This document shows, in pieces, positions 8,687-17,440 of a DNA stretch of 37,070 nucleotides. The notes under the pieces were generated by a model. It was not told the DNA's origin and did not search any database. It was given only the letters and a program-made list of their open reading frames with translations. The DNA is taken from positions 1 to 37,070 of the forward strand of contig JAQYVW010000027.1 in the NCBI GenBank assembly GCA_030145325.1, read 5' to 3'. Position 1 is the stretch's first letter. Each line of letters begins with the position of its first letter. The stretch is from Desulfurivibrionaceae bacterium (GTDB lineage: Bacteria > Desulfobacterota > Desulfobulbia > Desulfobulbales > UBA5123). The translations under genes and the position numbers were made by a program.

Positions 8687-8962
8687 TCACGCCGCCGGCT
8701 CATCGACCCGTGGCAGGAAATTACGGGGGTCAGCTGCCGGATACAAACGCTGGGTAATGGTTTCCGGCTGCACCGAGGAAAGAATGACATGACTGGTATC
8801 AAGGATGATAATAGAACGGGTGCGCCGCCCCTCGGTCACGTCGATCAATTTCTTACTCGCCTTGGCCTCCTCTTTCAACTTCTTCATTGGCGAAGATTTC
8901 GGGTTGACCACGGCCAGAACCCGACTGGCGACTACTGTATTTCCAAAGCCCACGTTGATCAT
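8687..8962 (-). CDS. DUF370 / RemA-like regulatory protein
   Basis: This small 91-residue protein belongs to the DUF370 family, whose Bacillus member RemA is a DNA-binding activator of matrix genes. Family hallmarks are 'MINVGFGN' at the start, '[11 protein letters not shown]' mid-protein and '[12 protein letters not shown]' after it. The ATG at 8962 is preferred because AAGGTGG lies 8 bases before it. A GTG at 8974 would fall inside that ribosome binding site. The gene sits between yicC and gmk. Its role in proteobacteria is not established, so only the family is certain. Confidence 0.88.
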   Translation of the reverse strand: MINVGFGNTVVASRVLAVVNPKSSPMKKLKEEAKASKKLIDVTEGRRTRSIIILDTSHVILSSVQPETITQRLYPAADPRNFLPRVDEPAA

Positions 8963-9069
8963 TCTACTTTCCACCTTTTTAGCTCACTCAAAATTGATAG
9001 CGCTGCAGCTAAGCAAAGACTGCGAAATATCCGATTTACGGCGTCTTAGCGGGTTCGCGAAATGCTCGA

Positions 9070-9162
9070 CATACCTGTATGCCTCCGCCTTGGAGGCGCT
9101 TACCAATATCTTGAAATTTATTGATTAGCCATCATTAGCGGTACGACTCGCTTTTGCGAGTC
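9070..9162. repeat. cluster of small inverted repeats between yicC and the DUF370 gene
   Basis: This 212-base gap inside an otherwise packed operon holds three dyads. CATAC-CT-GTATG lies at 9070-9081, GCCTCC-GCCTT-GGAGGC at 9081-9097, and GACTCGC-TTTT-GCGAGTC at 9145-9162. None is followed by a T-run on the minus strand, so they do not look like intrinsic terminators. The arrangement resembles a dispersed intergenic repeat (REP/BIME-like) or a processing signal. Only one copy is present here, so repeat status is unproven. Confidence 0.45.
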
Positions 9163-9174
9163 CATCAATATTTG

Positions 9175-10059
9175 CTATTCCAGGTTCTGCACCTGCTCCC
9201 GCATCTTTTCCACTTCGTTCTTCAACTCTACGGCCAGATGGGCAACCCCAGCGTCGTTAATCTTTGAGGCCAAGGTATTGATCTCCCGCAAGAATTCCTG
9301 CATCAGAAAATCAAGCCGACGGCCCACCGGTTCATCAAGTTCCAGAAAGTGAAAAAACTGCTGACAGTGACTGCGCAGTCGGACCAACTCCTCGGTGACA
9401 TCAGCCTTATCGGCCATCACCGCCACCTCCTGAGCCAGACGAGCTGGGTCAATATCAACACCTTTCAGGAGATTGTCAAGGCGTTCTTTAAGGGTCGCTT
9501 CTTTTTTGCGAACCAGCTCTGGGGCCAGCTTTTCGACCTCATCAGCGGTGCTTTCCAAGGTGTGCAAACGAGCCAGCAAATCCTCTTTCAGGGTTGCCCC
9601 CTCCTGCTCCCGCATGGTTAGCCCCCCTTCCAAAGCCTGGATCAGGGCAAAACGAATGGCAGGCCAGATGGCTTCAACATCCTCTTCTGGCTCACGGGCG
9701 ACAATAACATCCCGATACCCGGCCACCAAGGCAAGATCATTGGGCGCAGGCAGCGACAATTCACCACTAATTGCCTGCAGGCTCCGCTGGTATTCACGGG
9801 CCAGATCCATATTGACCTCAAGGTTTGCTGAACCGACGCCACTGCTCACATACGAGAGCCCCACATCGATATGACCACGACTACAAAAGGAGATGATCTC
9901 CTTTTTCATCCGATCTTCGAGAACCGCATATTTACGCGGCAGCTTGAAACTGATATCACAGTAGCGATGGTTGACCGAACGAATCTCCACCGTCCAGACG
10001 GTGCCATCGGCTACAGATTCTCCCCGGCCGAAGGAGGTCATACTTAAAGGACGTTTCAT
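9175..10059 (-). CDS. yicC: YicC/YloC-family endoribonuclease
   Basis: The 294-residue product matches the YicC family end to end: 'SMTSFGRGE' at the N terminus, 'EIRSVNHRYCDISFKLPR' near 26-43, and the C-terminal acidic block 'GRRLDFLMQEFLREINTLASK' followed by 'VELKNEVEKMREQVQN'. Family members are metal-dependent endoribonucleases reported to take part in RNA turnover. Its start overlaps the rfaE1 stop by 4 bases, indicating translational coupling. Synteny with the DUF370 gene and gmk is typical. Confidence 0.93.
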   Translation of the reverse strand: MKRPLSMTSFGRGESVADGTVWTVEIRSVNHRYCDISFKLPRKYAVLEDRMKKEIISFCSRGHIDVGLSYVSSGVGSANLEVNMDLAREYQRSLQAISGELSLPAPNDLALVAGYRDVIVAREPEEDVEAIWPAIRFALIQALEGGLTMREQEGATLKEDLLARLHTLESTADEVEKLAPELVRKKEATLKERLDNLLKGVDIDPARLAQEVAVMADKADVTEELVRLRSHCQQFFHFLELDEPVGRRLDFLMQEFLREINTLASKINDAGVAHLAVELKNEVEKMREQVQNLE

Positions 10060-11045
10060 TTGATTGCCTCCTGAATTTCAAAAACGGAAACGGTGGCCGT
10101 GCCCACCTTGCCAACAACAATCCCAGCAGCAATGTTAGCTAAGGTCGCAGCGGTACCCAAAGGAAGACCAACCGCCAGCCCCACCGACAGGGTGGCGATA
10201 ACCGTGTCGCCGGCACCGGTAACATCAAAAACCTCCTTGGCCACGGTGGGGATGGTGACCAACGACTGGCCCCGCTCCAAGAGCGCCATTCCAGCTTCAC
10301 CCCTGGTAATCATGATCGCCTGGCAGGATAGTTCATCAAGAAGGGTTTGGGCGGCAGTAAGCAAGCTCTCTTCGTCGCGAATGACGATCCCGGCCATCTG
10401 CTCTGCTTCGTGATTATTGGGGGTAATTAAAGTGACACCGTGATAACAGCCGGAGCGCCCAGGCTTGGGATCAACGATCAACGGCACCGAGCGATGCCCG
10501 GCTAGACAATCTTGCAACCGTGCCATGAATGACTCGGTGATCAGACCTTTGGCGTAATCAGAAACAATGACCGCATCAAAATTATCGATATTGGCGTCGA
10601 TATGGGCGAGAATCTTCTCAACCGCCTCGGCTGGCACCTCACCACTATCCTCACGATCAACCCGCACCACCTGCTGATTGTTGGCGATAACCCTGGTTTT
10701 CTTGATGGTGGGCCGATCATCGACCTTGACCACCCCACCGGTGGCTGACGACAACTCCGCCAAAAGACCGAGGAGCTGATCGCCCATCACATCGTTACCG
10801 ATCACCCCACAGAGACTGGCCTTGGCCCCCAGGGCATACAGATTATGAAGAACATTGGCGGCACCACCCAGCATGATGTTCTCACGGGTAACATTTACCA
10901 CCGGCACCGGCGCTTCCGGGGAAATCCGGGAAACCGAACCCCAGAGAAAATGATCGAGGATAATATCACCGACAACCAGAACATTGGCTCCGGCAAACCG
11001 GGCCAACGCCTGCAACATGTCGGCAGAGGATACATTAAGGTTCAA
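10056..11045 (-). CDS. rfaE1: D-glycero-beta-D-manno-heptose-7-phosphate kinase
   Basis: This PfkB-family kinase phosphorylates C1 of D-glycero-D-manno-heptose 7-phosphate on the route to ADP-heptose for the LPS inner core. The 329-residue protein corresponds to the kinase half of E. coli HldE only; no nucleotidyltransferase domain is attached, so a separate rfaE2 is expected elsewhere. 'GDIILDHFLWGSVSRISPEAPVP' near residue 26 and 'GGAANVLHNL' near 58 are substrate-binding motifs, and 'VTGAGDTV' near 273 carries the catalytic Asp. Stop and start codons overlap neighbours on both sides by 4 bases. Confidence 0.94.
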   Translation of the reverse strand: MNLNVSSADMLQALARFAGANVLVVGDIILDHFLWGSVSRISPEAPVPVVNVTRENIMLGGAANVLHNLYALGAKASLCGVIGNDVMGDQLLGLLAELSSATGGVVKVDDRPTIKKTRVIANNQQVVRVDREDSGEVPAEAVEKILAHIDANIDNFDAVIVSDYAKGLITESFMARLQDCLAGHRSVPLIVDPKPGRSGCYHGVTLITPNNHEAEQMAGIVIRDEESLLTAAQTLLDELSCQAIMITRGEAGMALLERGQSLVTIPTVAKEVFDVTGAGDTVIATLSVGLAVGLPLGTAATLANIAAGIVVGKVGTATVSVFEIQEAIK

Positions 11046-12559
11046 CTTTCTTTCTCCTTTGTGATAATCGTGGTCATCGCTGCGACAACCTGCGCAACCA
11101 GATCGACAACAGCAGCATCATCCAGCTTCGCCTTGTCGGCAATGGGGATAATCACATTTCGGTCGGTTAGATCATATGGTCGCCACCGCGCGGCAAATCT
11201 TATATTGGGGGCACCGGCAAAAACAATCACCGCCGGGGTGGCCAGCGCCCCGGCCAGATGCTGGCAACAGGAATCATAGCCAAAAAAGACATCAGCGTTG
11301 GCAATTAAACTACCAATGGCGCCGATGTCACCATGGAAACCTATAACTCCATGGGAAAACGCAATCTTTTTGCCGACAAGCTCCCCTTCTTCCACAAAAT
11401 CCGTCTTTACCCCCATGGCCCGGTATCCGGCCAGTTGCTCATTCACTCGTTCCTTTTCATCACAGGCGCAGCCAGTATCAAGGATAACGATCAAATCATC
11501 CTGGCGGGCCAAGAGAGCTAGGGGTAAACGGGTCTCAAAGGGATCACCGAGCCGCTTCTTGCCGTCGCCTCCAACCCCGCAGTTGATAACCACAAGATGA
11601 CGGCAACCACCTTCCCGCAGGTTTTTAAAAAACATCTCCCCTTGCCGTTGCTGAACTAACGGCAGAGAAACAACCGGCGGCTGCAAAACGTCTTCAATCA
11701 GTACGGTGTCAAGCCAACCGTTAACCAGTTCAACCAGGCCGGGATTACCGCCATGAGGCGGATCAAGACGAGAAGGGAAAAAGCAGGTATCAGCCTCCGC
11801 CAGTAAAGGTAACAGACCAAGCTGAGACAAACGACTATCGGGGTCAACCAGCAGCATTTCGCCAGCTTGCAGCCCCTGGCTCTCTTGCCGAATGATCTCC
11901 TCAACGGTCTGCCAAACAAGCAACCTCTCCACCAAAGATCCATCCCGCTCGTAAGGGAGATGCAAACAGCGCACCCGCTCAAGCTCGGCAAAACAATGGG
12001 GCAAATGCGAAGGCCCCACCACCACCAATTCGGCGGCGGGGAAAGCGGCAAGAAAGCGATGGACAACAACCGAGGTGATTACGACATCCGCCCCCACCGT
12101 TACCCGCGATAGCACCATTATCCGGCGAACTGAACCTTTATCGCGAGCCCCCAAGGGAACTGGTTGCAGCAAGCGCTGATAACGATCAGCACAAGCTGAA
12201 GAATCGGTAAAGTCAAGGGCAAGAAGCCGTTCATCCATCTTGCCGCCTTGGGGGGTGTGACGAACAAAATCTATCACCCTTTGCAAGACCAAATTACAGA
12301 GATGAAGCCCGGCAGAAGAAAAATCATCGCAGAGGGGCTCAACAATCCGGCCATACAAAGCATGGAGGGCCGCATCCGCAAAGCGCTGATCGATGCTCAA
12401 CTCACAGAGGAAATCAATACAGCACAAATCGGGAACAACATCACCTGTCGCGGCAGCCATGAAAGAGTCCGCCAGCGCAACAGCCGGGCAAAGTTCAGGC
12501 AAAGAGACATCTTCAGCAAGCTGACGACGCCATGCGTCTTGTAAGGTTTGGCAATCCAA
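11042..12559 (-). CDS. glycosyltransferase family 9 (heptosyltransferase-like) protein
   Basis: The C-terminal part carries the GT9 signature around residues 405-450, including 'FFGYDSCCQHLAGALATP' and 'VIVFAGAP', where ADP-heptose is bound in WaaC/WaaF. The product is 505 residues, longer than the usual 340-360; the first 140 or so residues are a helical, cysteine-containing extension without recognisable homology. The position directly upstream of rfaE1 supports a role in LPS core assembly. The start is uncertain: base 12559 is a TTG without a clear ribosome binding site, an in-frame stop lies two codons upstream, and the first internal ATG is at residue 34. Confidence 0.8.
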   Translation of the reverse strand: MDCQTLQDAWRRQLAEDVSLPELCPAVALADSFMAAATGDVVPDLCCIDFLCELSIDQRFADAALHALYGRIVEPLCDDFSSAGLHLCNLVLQRVIDFVRHTPQGGKMDERLLALDFTDSSACADRYQRLLQPVPLGARDKGSVRRIMVLSRVTVGADVVITSVVVHRFLAAFPAAELVVVGPSHLPHCFAELERVRCLHLPYERDGSLVERLLVWQTVEEIIRQESQGLQAGEMLLVDPDSRLSQLGLLPLLAEADTCFFPSRLDPPHGGNPGLVELVNGWLDTVLIEDVLQPPVVSLPLVQQRQGEMFFKNLREGGCRHLVVINCGVGGDGKKRLGDPFETRLPLALLARQDDLIVILDTGCACDEKERVNEQLAGYRAMGVKTDFVEEGELVGKKIAFSHGVIGFHGDIGAIGSLIANADVFFGYDSCCQHLAGALATPAVIVFAGAPNIRFAARWRPYDLTDRNVIIPIADKAKLDDAAVVDLVAQVVAAMTTIITKEKES

Positions 12560-12613
12560 AGGTCAATACGCACGCTGTCAGGAGGAAAGTTATAATATTC
12601 AACGGAGCTGCGC

Positions 12614-12642
12614 ATTATAGACCGACAACGCCAGACAGGCAA
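12614..12642 (-). promoter_or_regulatory. sigma-70-type promoter for the GT9-to-rlmB operon
   Basis: On the minus strand TTGCCT (12642-12637) and a perfect TATAAT (12619-12614) are separated by exactly 17 bases. Transcription would start near 12607, about 48 bases before the glycosyltransferase start. It is the best promoter-like sequence on this strand and lies at the head of the six-gene cluster. Confidence 0.6.
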
Positions 12643-12685
12643 GCCCAGAAAGAGCTAAAAGAAATATTGTAACCGCCAGAGATTA

Positions 12686-13189
12686 TCAATTACTGGCTTT
12701 GGGTAAACGGCGCCCAGACAAGAGAGTACTTGCCAGATCAGGACCGATAAAAAGAAGGGGAAGGGCAATCAAGGTATTACGGAGGAGGAGAAGATAGGCC
12801 GGAGTTGGGATCCCGGTGCCGAAACAGCCACAATCAAGAGGCTCAAACCAGTAGCCATCGGCAGCAATGGCAATGAGGACCGCAAAGAAAAGATAGAGAG
12901 CGGCAAGGCCCCTGGCACACCACAAGGTTCTCCAACCAGAGAGAACAACAAGGGCAATGACAATCTCAAACCATCCTTGCCAGCGGGCCACAAAGATGAG
13001 TTGGGAAATAGATAAAATCTCCTGTTCAAGGAGACTTTGCAGCAATTCACTGACCCCAGACTGCCGCACCTTTAGAACCCCGGCAATCAGGAGCAACAAC
13101 ACTGCCAGATAAAAATCAGCCGCCAACAGCCTCTGCCGCCAACGATACTGACGACACTCAGCCGTCATAGCCAAGCAAGGATGATTCAT
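12686..13189 (-). CDS. MauE/DoxX-like redox-associated membrane protein
   Basis: The predicted integral membrane protein (167 residues from the ATG at 13189) has four hydrophobic segments and a 'DCGCFG' motif between the third and fourth. That CxC motif is characteristic of MauE-type proteins, which are thought to handle thiol/disulfide chemistry at the membrane. The start is unsure: the ATG at 13189 lies inside the chemoreceptor gene (32-base overlap) with GAGGAG only 1 base upstream, and an ATG at 13168 would overlap by 11 bases. Either way translation is probably coupled to the upstream gene. An exported rhodanese lies two genes upstream, a frequent partner of this family. Confidence 0.78.
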   Translation of the reverse strand: MNHPCLAMTAECRQYRWRQRLLAADFYLAVLLLLIAGVLKVRQSGVSELLQSLLEQEILSISQLIFVARWQGWFEIVIALVVLSGWRTLWCARGLAALYLFFAVLIAIAADGYWFEPLDCGCFGTGIPTPAYLLLLRNTLIALPLLFIGPDLASTLLSGRRLPKASN

Positions 13190-14654
13190 TCTCCTCACAA
13201 GAACCGTCGGTCCGGCAAACCGGCGAAGGCTTGGTGCCACCCTCCCAGAAGACCACCAATTCTTCCATTTGACATTGCAACCGCTGCGCCTGCTCCTTTA
13301 CTTCCTGCACGGTGCCAGAACTCTCCTCCGACATGGCGGCCAAGGACTGAACGGTTTGATCAATGGAGGCCATGGCATCCCTGATCTGGTCATGAATTTC
13401 GGCTTGGCGGCTGGAAGAATCGATAATCTTGTCCATCTCTCCCGCCACCAAATCCGACGCCTTCCGCACCTCGGGAAAGACCTCGGCAAGCCCACTGACC
13501 ACCCCCGAACCAAGCTGTACCTGCTTGTCCAAATCACCGACATGGGTGGTAACCTGATGCGAGGTTTCGGCAGTACGACCGGCAAGATTTCGCACCTCAT
13601 CGGCAACCACCGCAAAGCCCATCCCTGCTTCTCCGGCCCGAGCCGCTTCGACTGCCGCATTCAGAGCCAACAAGTTGGTCTGGAAAGCAATGTTCTCAAT
13701 CACCTTGACCAATGAAGAAATAGACTTACTCACCTCAATCATAGCCCCCATGGACTCAACCGCCCCGTCAACAGTCTCCCCAGAACTAATCGCCCGACTC
13801 AAAACTTCCTTAGCTAGACTATCAGCATTTTTGGCCAGATCTATATTGGCAGCAGACTCCTTGCTCATCATCTCAAAGGTAGTGGAAATCTCATCAAGAG
13901 ACGCCGCCGAAGAACTGGTTTCAACGGCAAGCTGATCCGCCATCTGGGCAACACTGGCAATGGCAACATAAAGAGCATTGACCGCACTTGTGGATTCGGA
14001 GGAAATCCGTTCCATTTGCCGCGACATCCGGGAAATAAGAAAGAGAATAAAAACCCCCATCATGGTCATGATCACGAAAGAGACCACCAAATTTCGCCGC
14101 ATCTGTTCAGCAAGAACCTGAACATAATCCATCCCAGCAGCGTGACGAGTAGAGCGATCATCAACAATGGCCGCGAGGCTGGCAAACAACTTCTGATTAT
14201 GCTCGTCAAAAACCACCGCCCGTTCTGCTTCTTCCTCAAACTCCTGTTCGATGCTGGCTTCGACCATTAAGCGCCCGGCCTGAAAGGAGGTGTCATAAAG
14301 TTTGCGAATCTTTTCCATCTCCGCCTTGGCCTTCTCAGAAACGGCCAGCCCATTCATGGTATCTAAAAGAGCAATGATCTGTTCATGGAGAGGAGTCACT
14401 TCCGCCAAGGCCCGATCACTGGCAGCAGCCTTGGCCATGTTCAGCCTGGCAACCATCTGCCCGACCTTGCCGCGCATCTCGATTGCCCCCTTGGCCTGAG
14501 GAAAGACTTCCAACTTTACTTCCTTAACCTCAACCCCAATCTCATTGACGGCAAAAACTGCGGTGAGAACAATCAAAGAGGAGATCGCCCCCAGAGCTAT
14601 CAGAAAGAAATAGAGCTTCGCCTTACTGCCAAACTTGCTCATCATCCGCAACAT
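13158..14654 (-). CDS. methyl-accepting chemotaxis protein
   Basis: This is a membrane chemoreceptor of 498 residues. Membrane helix 1 is at about 14-36, a helical periplasmic sensor region of about 150 residues follows, and membrane helix 2 lies at about 188-208. The cytoplasmic part has the conserved hairpin tip at about 321-362, including '[20 protein letters not shown]', which contacts CheA and CheW. The sensor region looks like a four-helix bundle, so the ligand cannot be guessed. The ATG at 14654 is preferred to the upstream TTG (14660) because GAGG lies 8 bases before it. No che genes are nearby, so it is an orphan receptor here. Confidence 0.93.
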   Translation of the reverse strand: MLRMMSKFGSKAKLYFFLIALGAISSLIVLTAVFAVNEIGVEVKEVKLEVFPQAKGAIEMRGKVGQMVARLNMAKAAASDRALAEVTPLHEQIIALLDTMNGLAVSEKAKAEMEKIRKLYDTSFQAGRLMVEASIEQEFEEEAERAVVFDEHNQKLFASLAAIVDDRSTRHAAGMDYVQVLAEQMRRNLVVSFVIMTMMGVFILFLISRMSRQMERISSESTSAVNALYVAIASVAQMADQLAVETSSSAASLDEISTTFEMMSKESAANIDLAKNADSLAKEVLSRAISSGETVDGAVESMGAMIEVSKSISSLVKVIENIAFQTNLLALNAAVEAARAGEAGMGFAVVADEVRNLAGRTAETSHQVTTHVGDLDKQVQLGSGVVSGLAEVFPEVRKASDLVAGEMDKIIDSSSRQAEIHDQIRDAMASIDQTVQSLAAMSEESSGTVQEVKEQAQRLQCQMEELVVFWEGGTKPSPVCRTDGSCEENESSLLGYDG

Positions 14655-14747
14655 GACCAAAACCTCAACGGCAGAGTAGACTTACTAAAAGTCCACCAAC
14701 CTTTTCACATATAAGTCCGCCAACTCCAGACTACAGGCAATAATAAA

Positions 14748-14781
14748 CGTTCGGACCGATTCAAAAAAACCAGCCCGAACG
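14748..14781 (-). terminator. hairpin downstream of the rhodanese gene
   Basis: CGTTCGG at 14748-14754 is exactly complementary to CCGAACG at 14775-14781, enclosing a 20-base loop with a seven-T tract on the minus strand. TTTATTATT follows the stem on the minus strand. It lies 27 bases after the rhodanese stop and fits a modest intrinsic terminator separating that gene from the chemoreceptor. Confidence 0.5.
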
Positions 14782-14807
14782 AAATAGACAATAACCACAG
14801 AAAACAA

Positions 14808-15545
14808 TTACTTCTCAACCGGTAAACCATCGCGAAGCCAAGCAAGCATCCCACCGTCGAGAACCGCCAAATTGGTGTAGCCCTTCATGTTGAGAAACTT
14901 GGCGGTGATATTCACCTGCTTTCCAGCATGATCGACAACAACAACCCTCTTACCCTTGGGCAGAGAAGAATACTTAACGTCTAAGTCATCGAGACTGATT
15001 TTCATCGCCCCCTTGATTAAGCCCAGCTTCAGATGCTTTTTGCCCCGAATATCAAGAACCGTCACCGCACCAAGCTCACTTTGCAACTGTTTGGGCGTCA
15101 AACGAACAGGCTTTACCTTGGGATACTTAACCGCCCGATCCATGGGATAACGGGCCTTGGCCCAACCGGGAATACCTTCATTATAAACCAGGACATTGGT
15201 ATAACCGAGTTTCATGGCCTTACCAGCCGCAACCCGACTCTTGTTACACTTAGGTCCCTTACAGTAAACAATAATAAGACTGCCCTTATCGGCGGGAAGA
15301 AGTGGATTCCCTGCCTTAAGCTTACTACTGGGGATGTTGACGGAACCCTTAATGGCCATATAATTAAATTCGATGGGACTGAGAGCGTTAACCAACAGAT
15401 ATGAATCCCCGGCATCCATCTTATGCTTCAATTCTTCGGTGGTGATAAACTTGAAATTTCCAGCCGCCATGGCCACACCCTGCAGCAGCAGCAACATGCA
15501 CGCAGAAACAACCCCAAACCTAAGCAACAAAGTCAACTTTTTCAT
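14808..15545 (-). CDS. exported double-rhodanese protein
   Basis: The 245-residue protein has a signal peptide (about residues 1-27, cleavage near AMA-A) and two rhodanese folds. The N-terminal domain keeps a candidate catalytic cysteine in the 'YCKGPKCNKS' loop. In the C-terminal domain the equivalent loop reads 'VVDHAGKQVN' and has no cysteine, so that domain is probably structural. Expected chemistry is sulfane-sulfur transfer in the periplasm, which would suit a sulfur-metabolising anaerobe. The ATG at 15545 is chosen over the TTG one codon upstream because GGGAGG lies 5 bases ahead of it. Confidence 0.9.
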   Translation of the reverse strand: MKKLTLLLRFGVVSACMLLLLQGVAMAAGNFKFITTEELKHKMDAGDSYLLVNALSPIEFNYMAIKGSVNIPSSKLKAGNPLLPADKGSLIIVYCKGPKCNKSRVAAGKAMKLGYTNVLVYNEGIPGWAKARYPMDRAVKYPKVKPVRLTPKQLQSELGAVTVLDIRGKKHLKLGLIKGAMKISLDDLDVKYSSLPKGKRVVVVDHAGKQVNITAKFLNMKGYTNLAVLDGGMLAWLRDGLPVEK

Positions 15546-15936
15546 CAACGCCTCCCGTTTCTGATTTCTTAAAAGCGAAGCAACAGCTTCCCTAAGCGAC
15601 GCCCTTGCCGCCCATAGCTTAAAATAATTACAAACAGCTATTTCACCTAACGATTACATATCTTTAGCGATATTGTAATTTATCACAAGTGAGACATCCT
15701 CCCATCCGTAGAACTACCTATTTTATAACAAATATTGGTTCTCAACGTTGGTTCCCATCTCTATTCTAAAGAGCAAAGAGGACAGCAAGGGCTGGCGCGT
15801 CCCTCTCCAGCGCTTGGCATGTTCCAACAAAGACAAATATGCCCTATCAGGGTAACACAAAATAAACCATTCCCCCAAAGTTCTACACAAGCCCCAATTT
15901 CATAAACATACCAATAAGGCTTTAAAGAAAAACAAA
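15546..15936. other. 391-base intergenic region with no gene recognised
   Basis: This AT-rich stretch lies upstream of the rhodanese gene and downstream of the radical SAM maturase. It must hold the rhodanese promoter, but no convincing -35/-10 pair stands out. A 62-codon open frame on the minus strand (15761-15949) has no ribosome binding site and an implausible composition, and it runs into the neighbouring terminator, so it was not called. Confidence 0.5.
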
Positions 15937-15970
15937 AAGGGGGCGACATTCCAAAGAACGCCGCCCCCTT
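15932..15970 (-). terminator. rho-independent terminator of the cbpA-cbpB unit
   Basis: GGGGGCG at 15939-15945 pairs with CGCCCCC at 15962-15968, with further partial pairing inside. On the minus strand the stem is followed by TTTTTGTTTTT. It lies about 72 bases after the cbpB stop and closes the peptide-maturase transcript. Confidence 0.8.
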
Positions 15971-16041
15971 CTTTTATTCTAATCGATACCAGACTGCCGA
16001 ATCAGGATAGATCACCCTGACCCCGTAATCTCATTACTTCC

Positions 16042-17430
16042 TTACGCCCAACGATAAGTCTCCTCGGTTTCATCATCGAAACCGTCCCACAGATAAGCAT
16101 CCTCGCGTCCCTGGGCGATAACCCTGAAGGCGTAACGAGCCTGCTCCTCGTAGAACTGACAGAAAGGACTCGGCGCGTAAACAGTGCCGGAAACCTCTTT
16201 AACCTCGGCCGGACAAGGCGCACCGCAGAAATGACGGATAGCACATTTCTTACAAGGCTCGATATCCTCGGCCTTGCGCCCGGTGATCTCCTTGAACGGC
16301 TCACTAGCAAGGGCCTTGGGGATCTCATCCTTGAACAGATTCCCGCCGTTGTACTCGGGAAAACCAATGAACTCGCTACAAGGGAAGAGATCGCCGGTGG
16401 CAGCCACCGCGAAGAAACACCTACCGCCGCCGCATGGCGAGATATCGCACATCAATCGCCGCCCAGTGGGAGCAATAACTCCAGCCAGAATATTGGCGAA
16501 GTTGGCAACCACCATCTTGCGACCGGTTTTTTCATAGAGCTCATGGGTCCGATCAAGAGCTTTAAAGAAATTCTCGGTCATTACATCGTTATCAGGCTTG
16601 AGATCCATACCGCCCTTACGGGTGCAACGCACCGGATTGAGCATAATTACCTTCACCCCCAAATCGTGGTAGAAATCCACCATCTCGGTGATGTACTCAA
16701 CATTGGCGCTGGTGACAGTGGTGATCACATTCAAGGCCGGATAATCAACCAGCTTCTTGATTACCGCCACCACTTGATCAAAATAACCGGTGCCGTTCCA
16801 GTTTTTGCGGGTGATATTGGCAATCTCAGCTCTGGGAGCATCAAGAGATAGACCTATACCAACCCCATGACTGGTAAGAAACGCGATGGCTTCGTCATCC
16901 AGAAGGGTGGCGTTGGTCTGGACCCCAAAATGGAAGCGGTCGCTATACTTTTCAATCCCAGCAAACATGGATTCCCGTGCCACCATGGGCTCGCTACCAT
17001 GGAAAATCAACTGGGGCTTAGCGCCTTCCGGTAACACGGTTTTGAAATAAGCAAGCAACCGCTCCAGGGCGTCGCACAGCTCTTCCGTCGTCATGGTAAT
17101 GCCGTCTCGCCGCATCTCTTCCGGGAGATAACAATAGCCGCAATTCAAATTACACCGTTCGGTGGGATTGAAATAGGCGGCAGAAGGAGTGAGACCGAAA
17201 CGTAAGGCATCCATCTCCTTCTTGAATTCTTCCGAGCGCTGGGCGAAATCAGCTGGCAGAGATCCGGCCAGGGACTCTCCCAACTCATCTTTGTTGACCA
17301 ATGCCCAATAGGCGGTATCAGCCTCAATCACGGCCACCGTATCCGGCAGACCGATATCAAGAACCGAAAAATTAGGGCCGAAACCAGTATTGGCGTAGCG
17401 GCTATCTTCCTTTTGCGGTGCGGTTTTCAT
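16042..17430 (-). CDS. cbpB: radical SAM/SPASM peptide maturase, CbpB-like
   Basis: The 462-residue protein is predicted to modify the small peptide encoded just upstream. After an N-terminal region of about 85 residues comes the radical SAM motif CNLNCGYC (Cys93, Cys97, Cys100), then the core barrel with 'FHGSEPM' (143-149), where GGEP is usual. A C-terminal SPASM-type region has cysteines at 328, 333, 338, 351, 393, 396, 402, 406 and 424, enough for two auxiliary Fe-S clusters. The start is 10 bases after the peptide stop, preceded by GGGAGAAG. Gene order (B12 riboswitch, short peptide, maturase) matches what I recall of the CbpA/CbpB family. The radical SAM/SPASM class is certain; the symbol is likely. 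Confidence 0.85.
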   Translation of the reverse strand: MKTAPQKEDSRYANTGFGPNFSVLDIGLPDTVAVIEADTAYWALVNKDELGESLAGSLPADFAQRSEEFKKEMDALRFGLTPSAAYFNPTERCNLNCGYCYLPEEMRRDGITMTTEELCDALERLLAYFKTVLPEGAKPQLIFHGSEPMVARESMFAGIEKYSDRFHFGVQTNATLLDDEAIAFLTSHGVGIGLSLDAPRAEIANITRKNWNGTGYFDQVVAVIKKLVDYPALNVITTVTSANVEYITEMVDFYHDLGVKVIMLNPVRCTRKGGMDLKPDNDVMTENFFKALDRTHELYEKTGRKMVVANFANILAGVIAPTGRRLMCDISPCGGGRCFFAVAATGDLFPCSEFIGFPEYNGGNLFKDEIPKALASEPFKEITGRKAEDIEPCKKCAIRHFCGAPCPAEVKEVSGTVYAPSPFCQFYEEQARYAFRVIAQGREDAYLWDGFDDETEETYRWA

Positions 17431-17440
17431 CTACTTCTCC

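Noticed and set aside
8677-8802. 42-codon upstream extension of gmk
   Set aside because: It overlaps the DUF370 gene on the same strand in a different frame; guanylate kinases start shortly before the P-loop.
15761-15949. 62-codon minus-strand frame rich in Cys and aromatic residues
   Set aside because: It has no ribosome binding site, begins inside the cbpB terminator and has no recognisable similarity.
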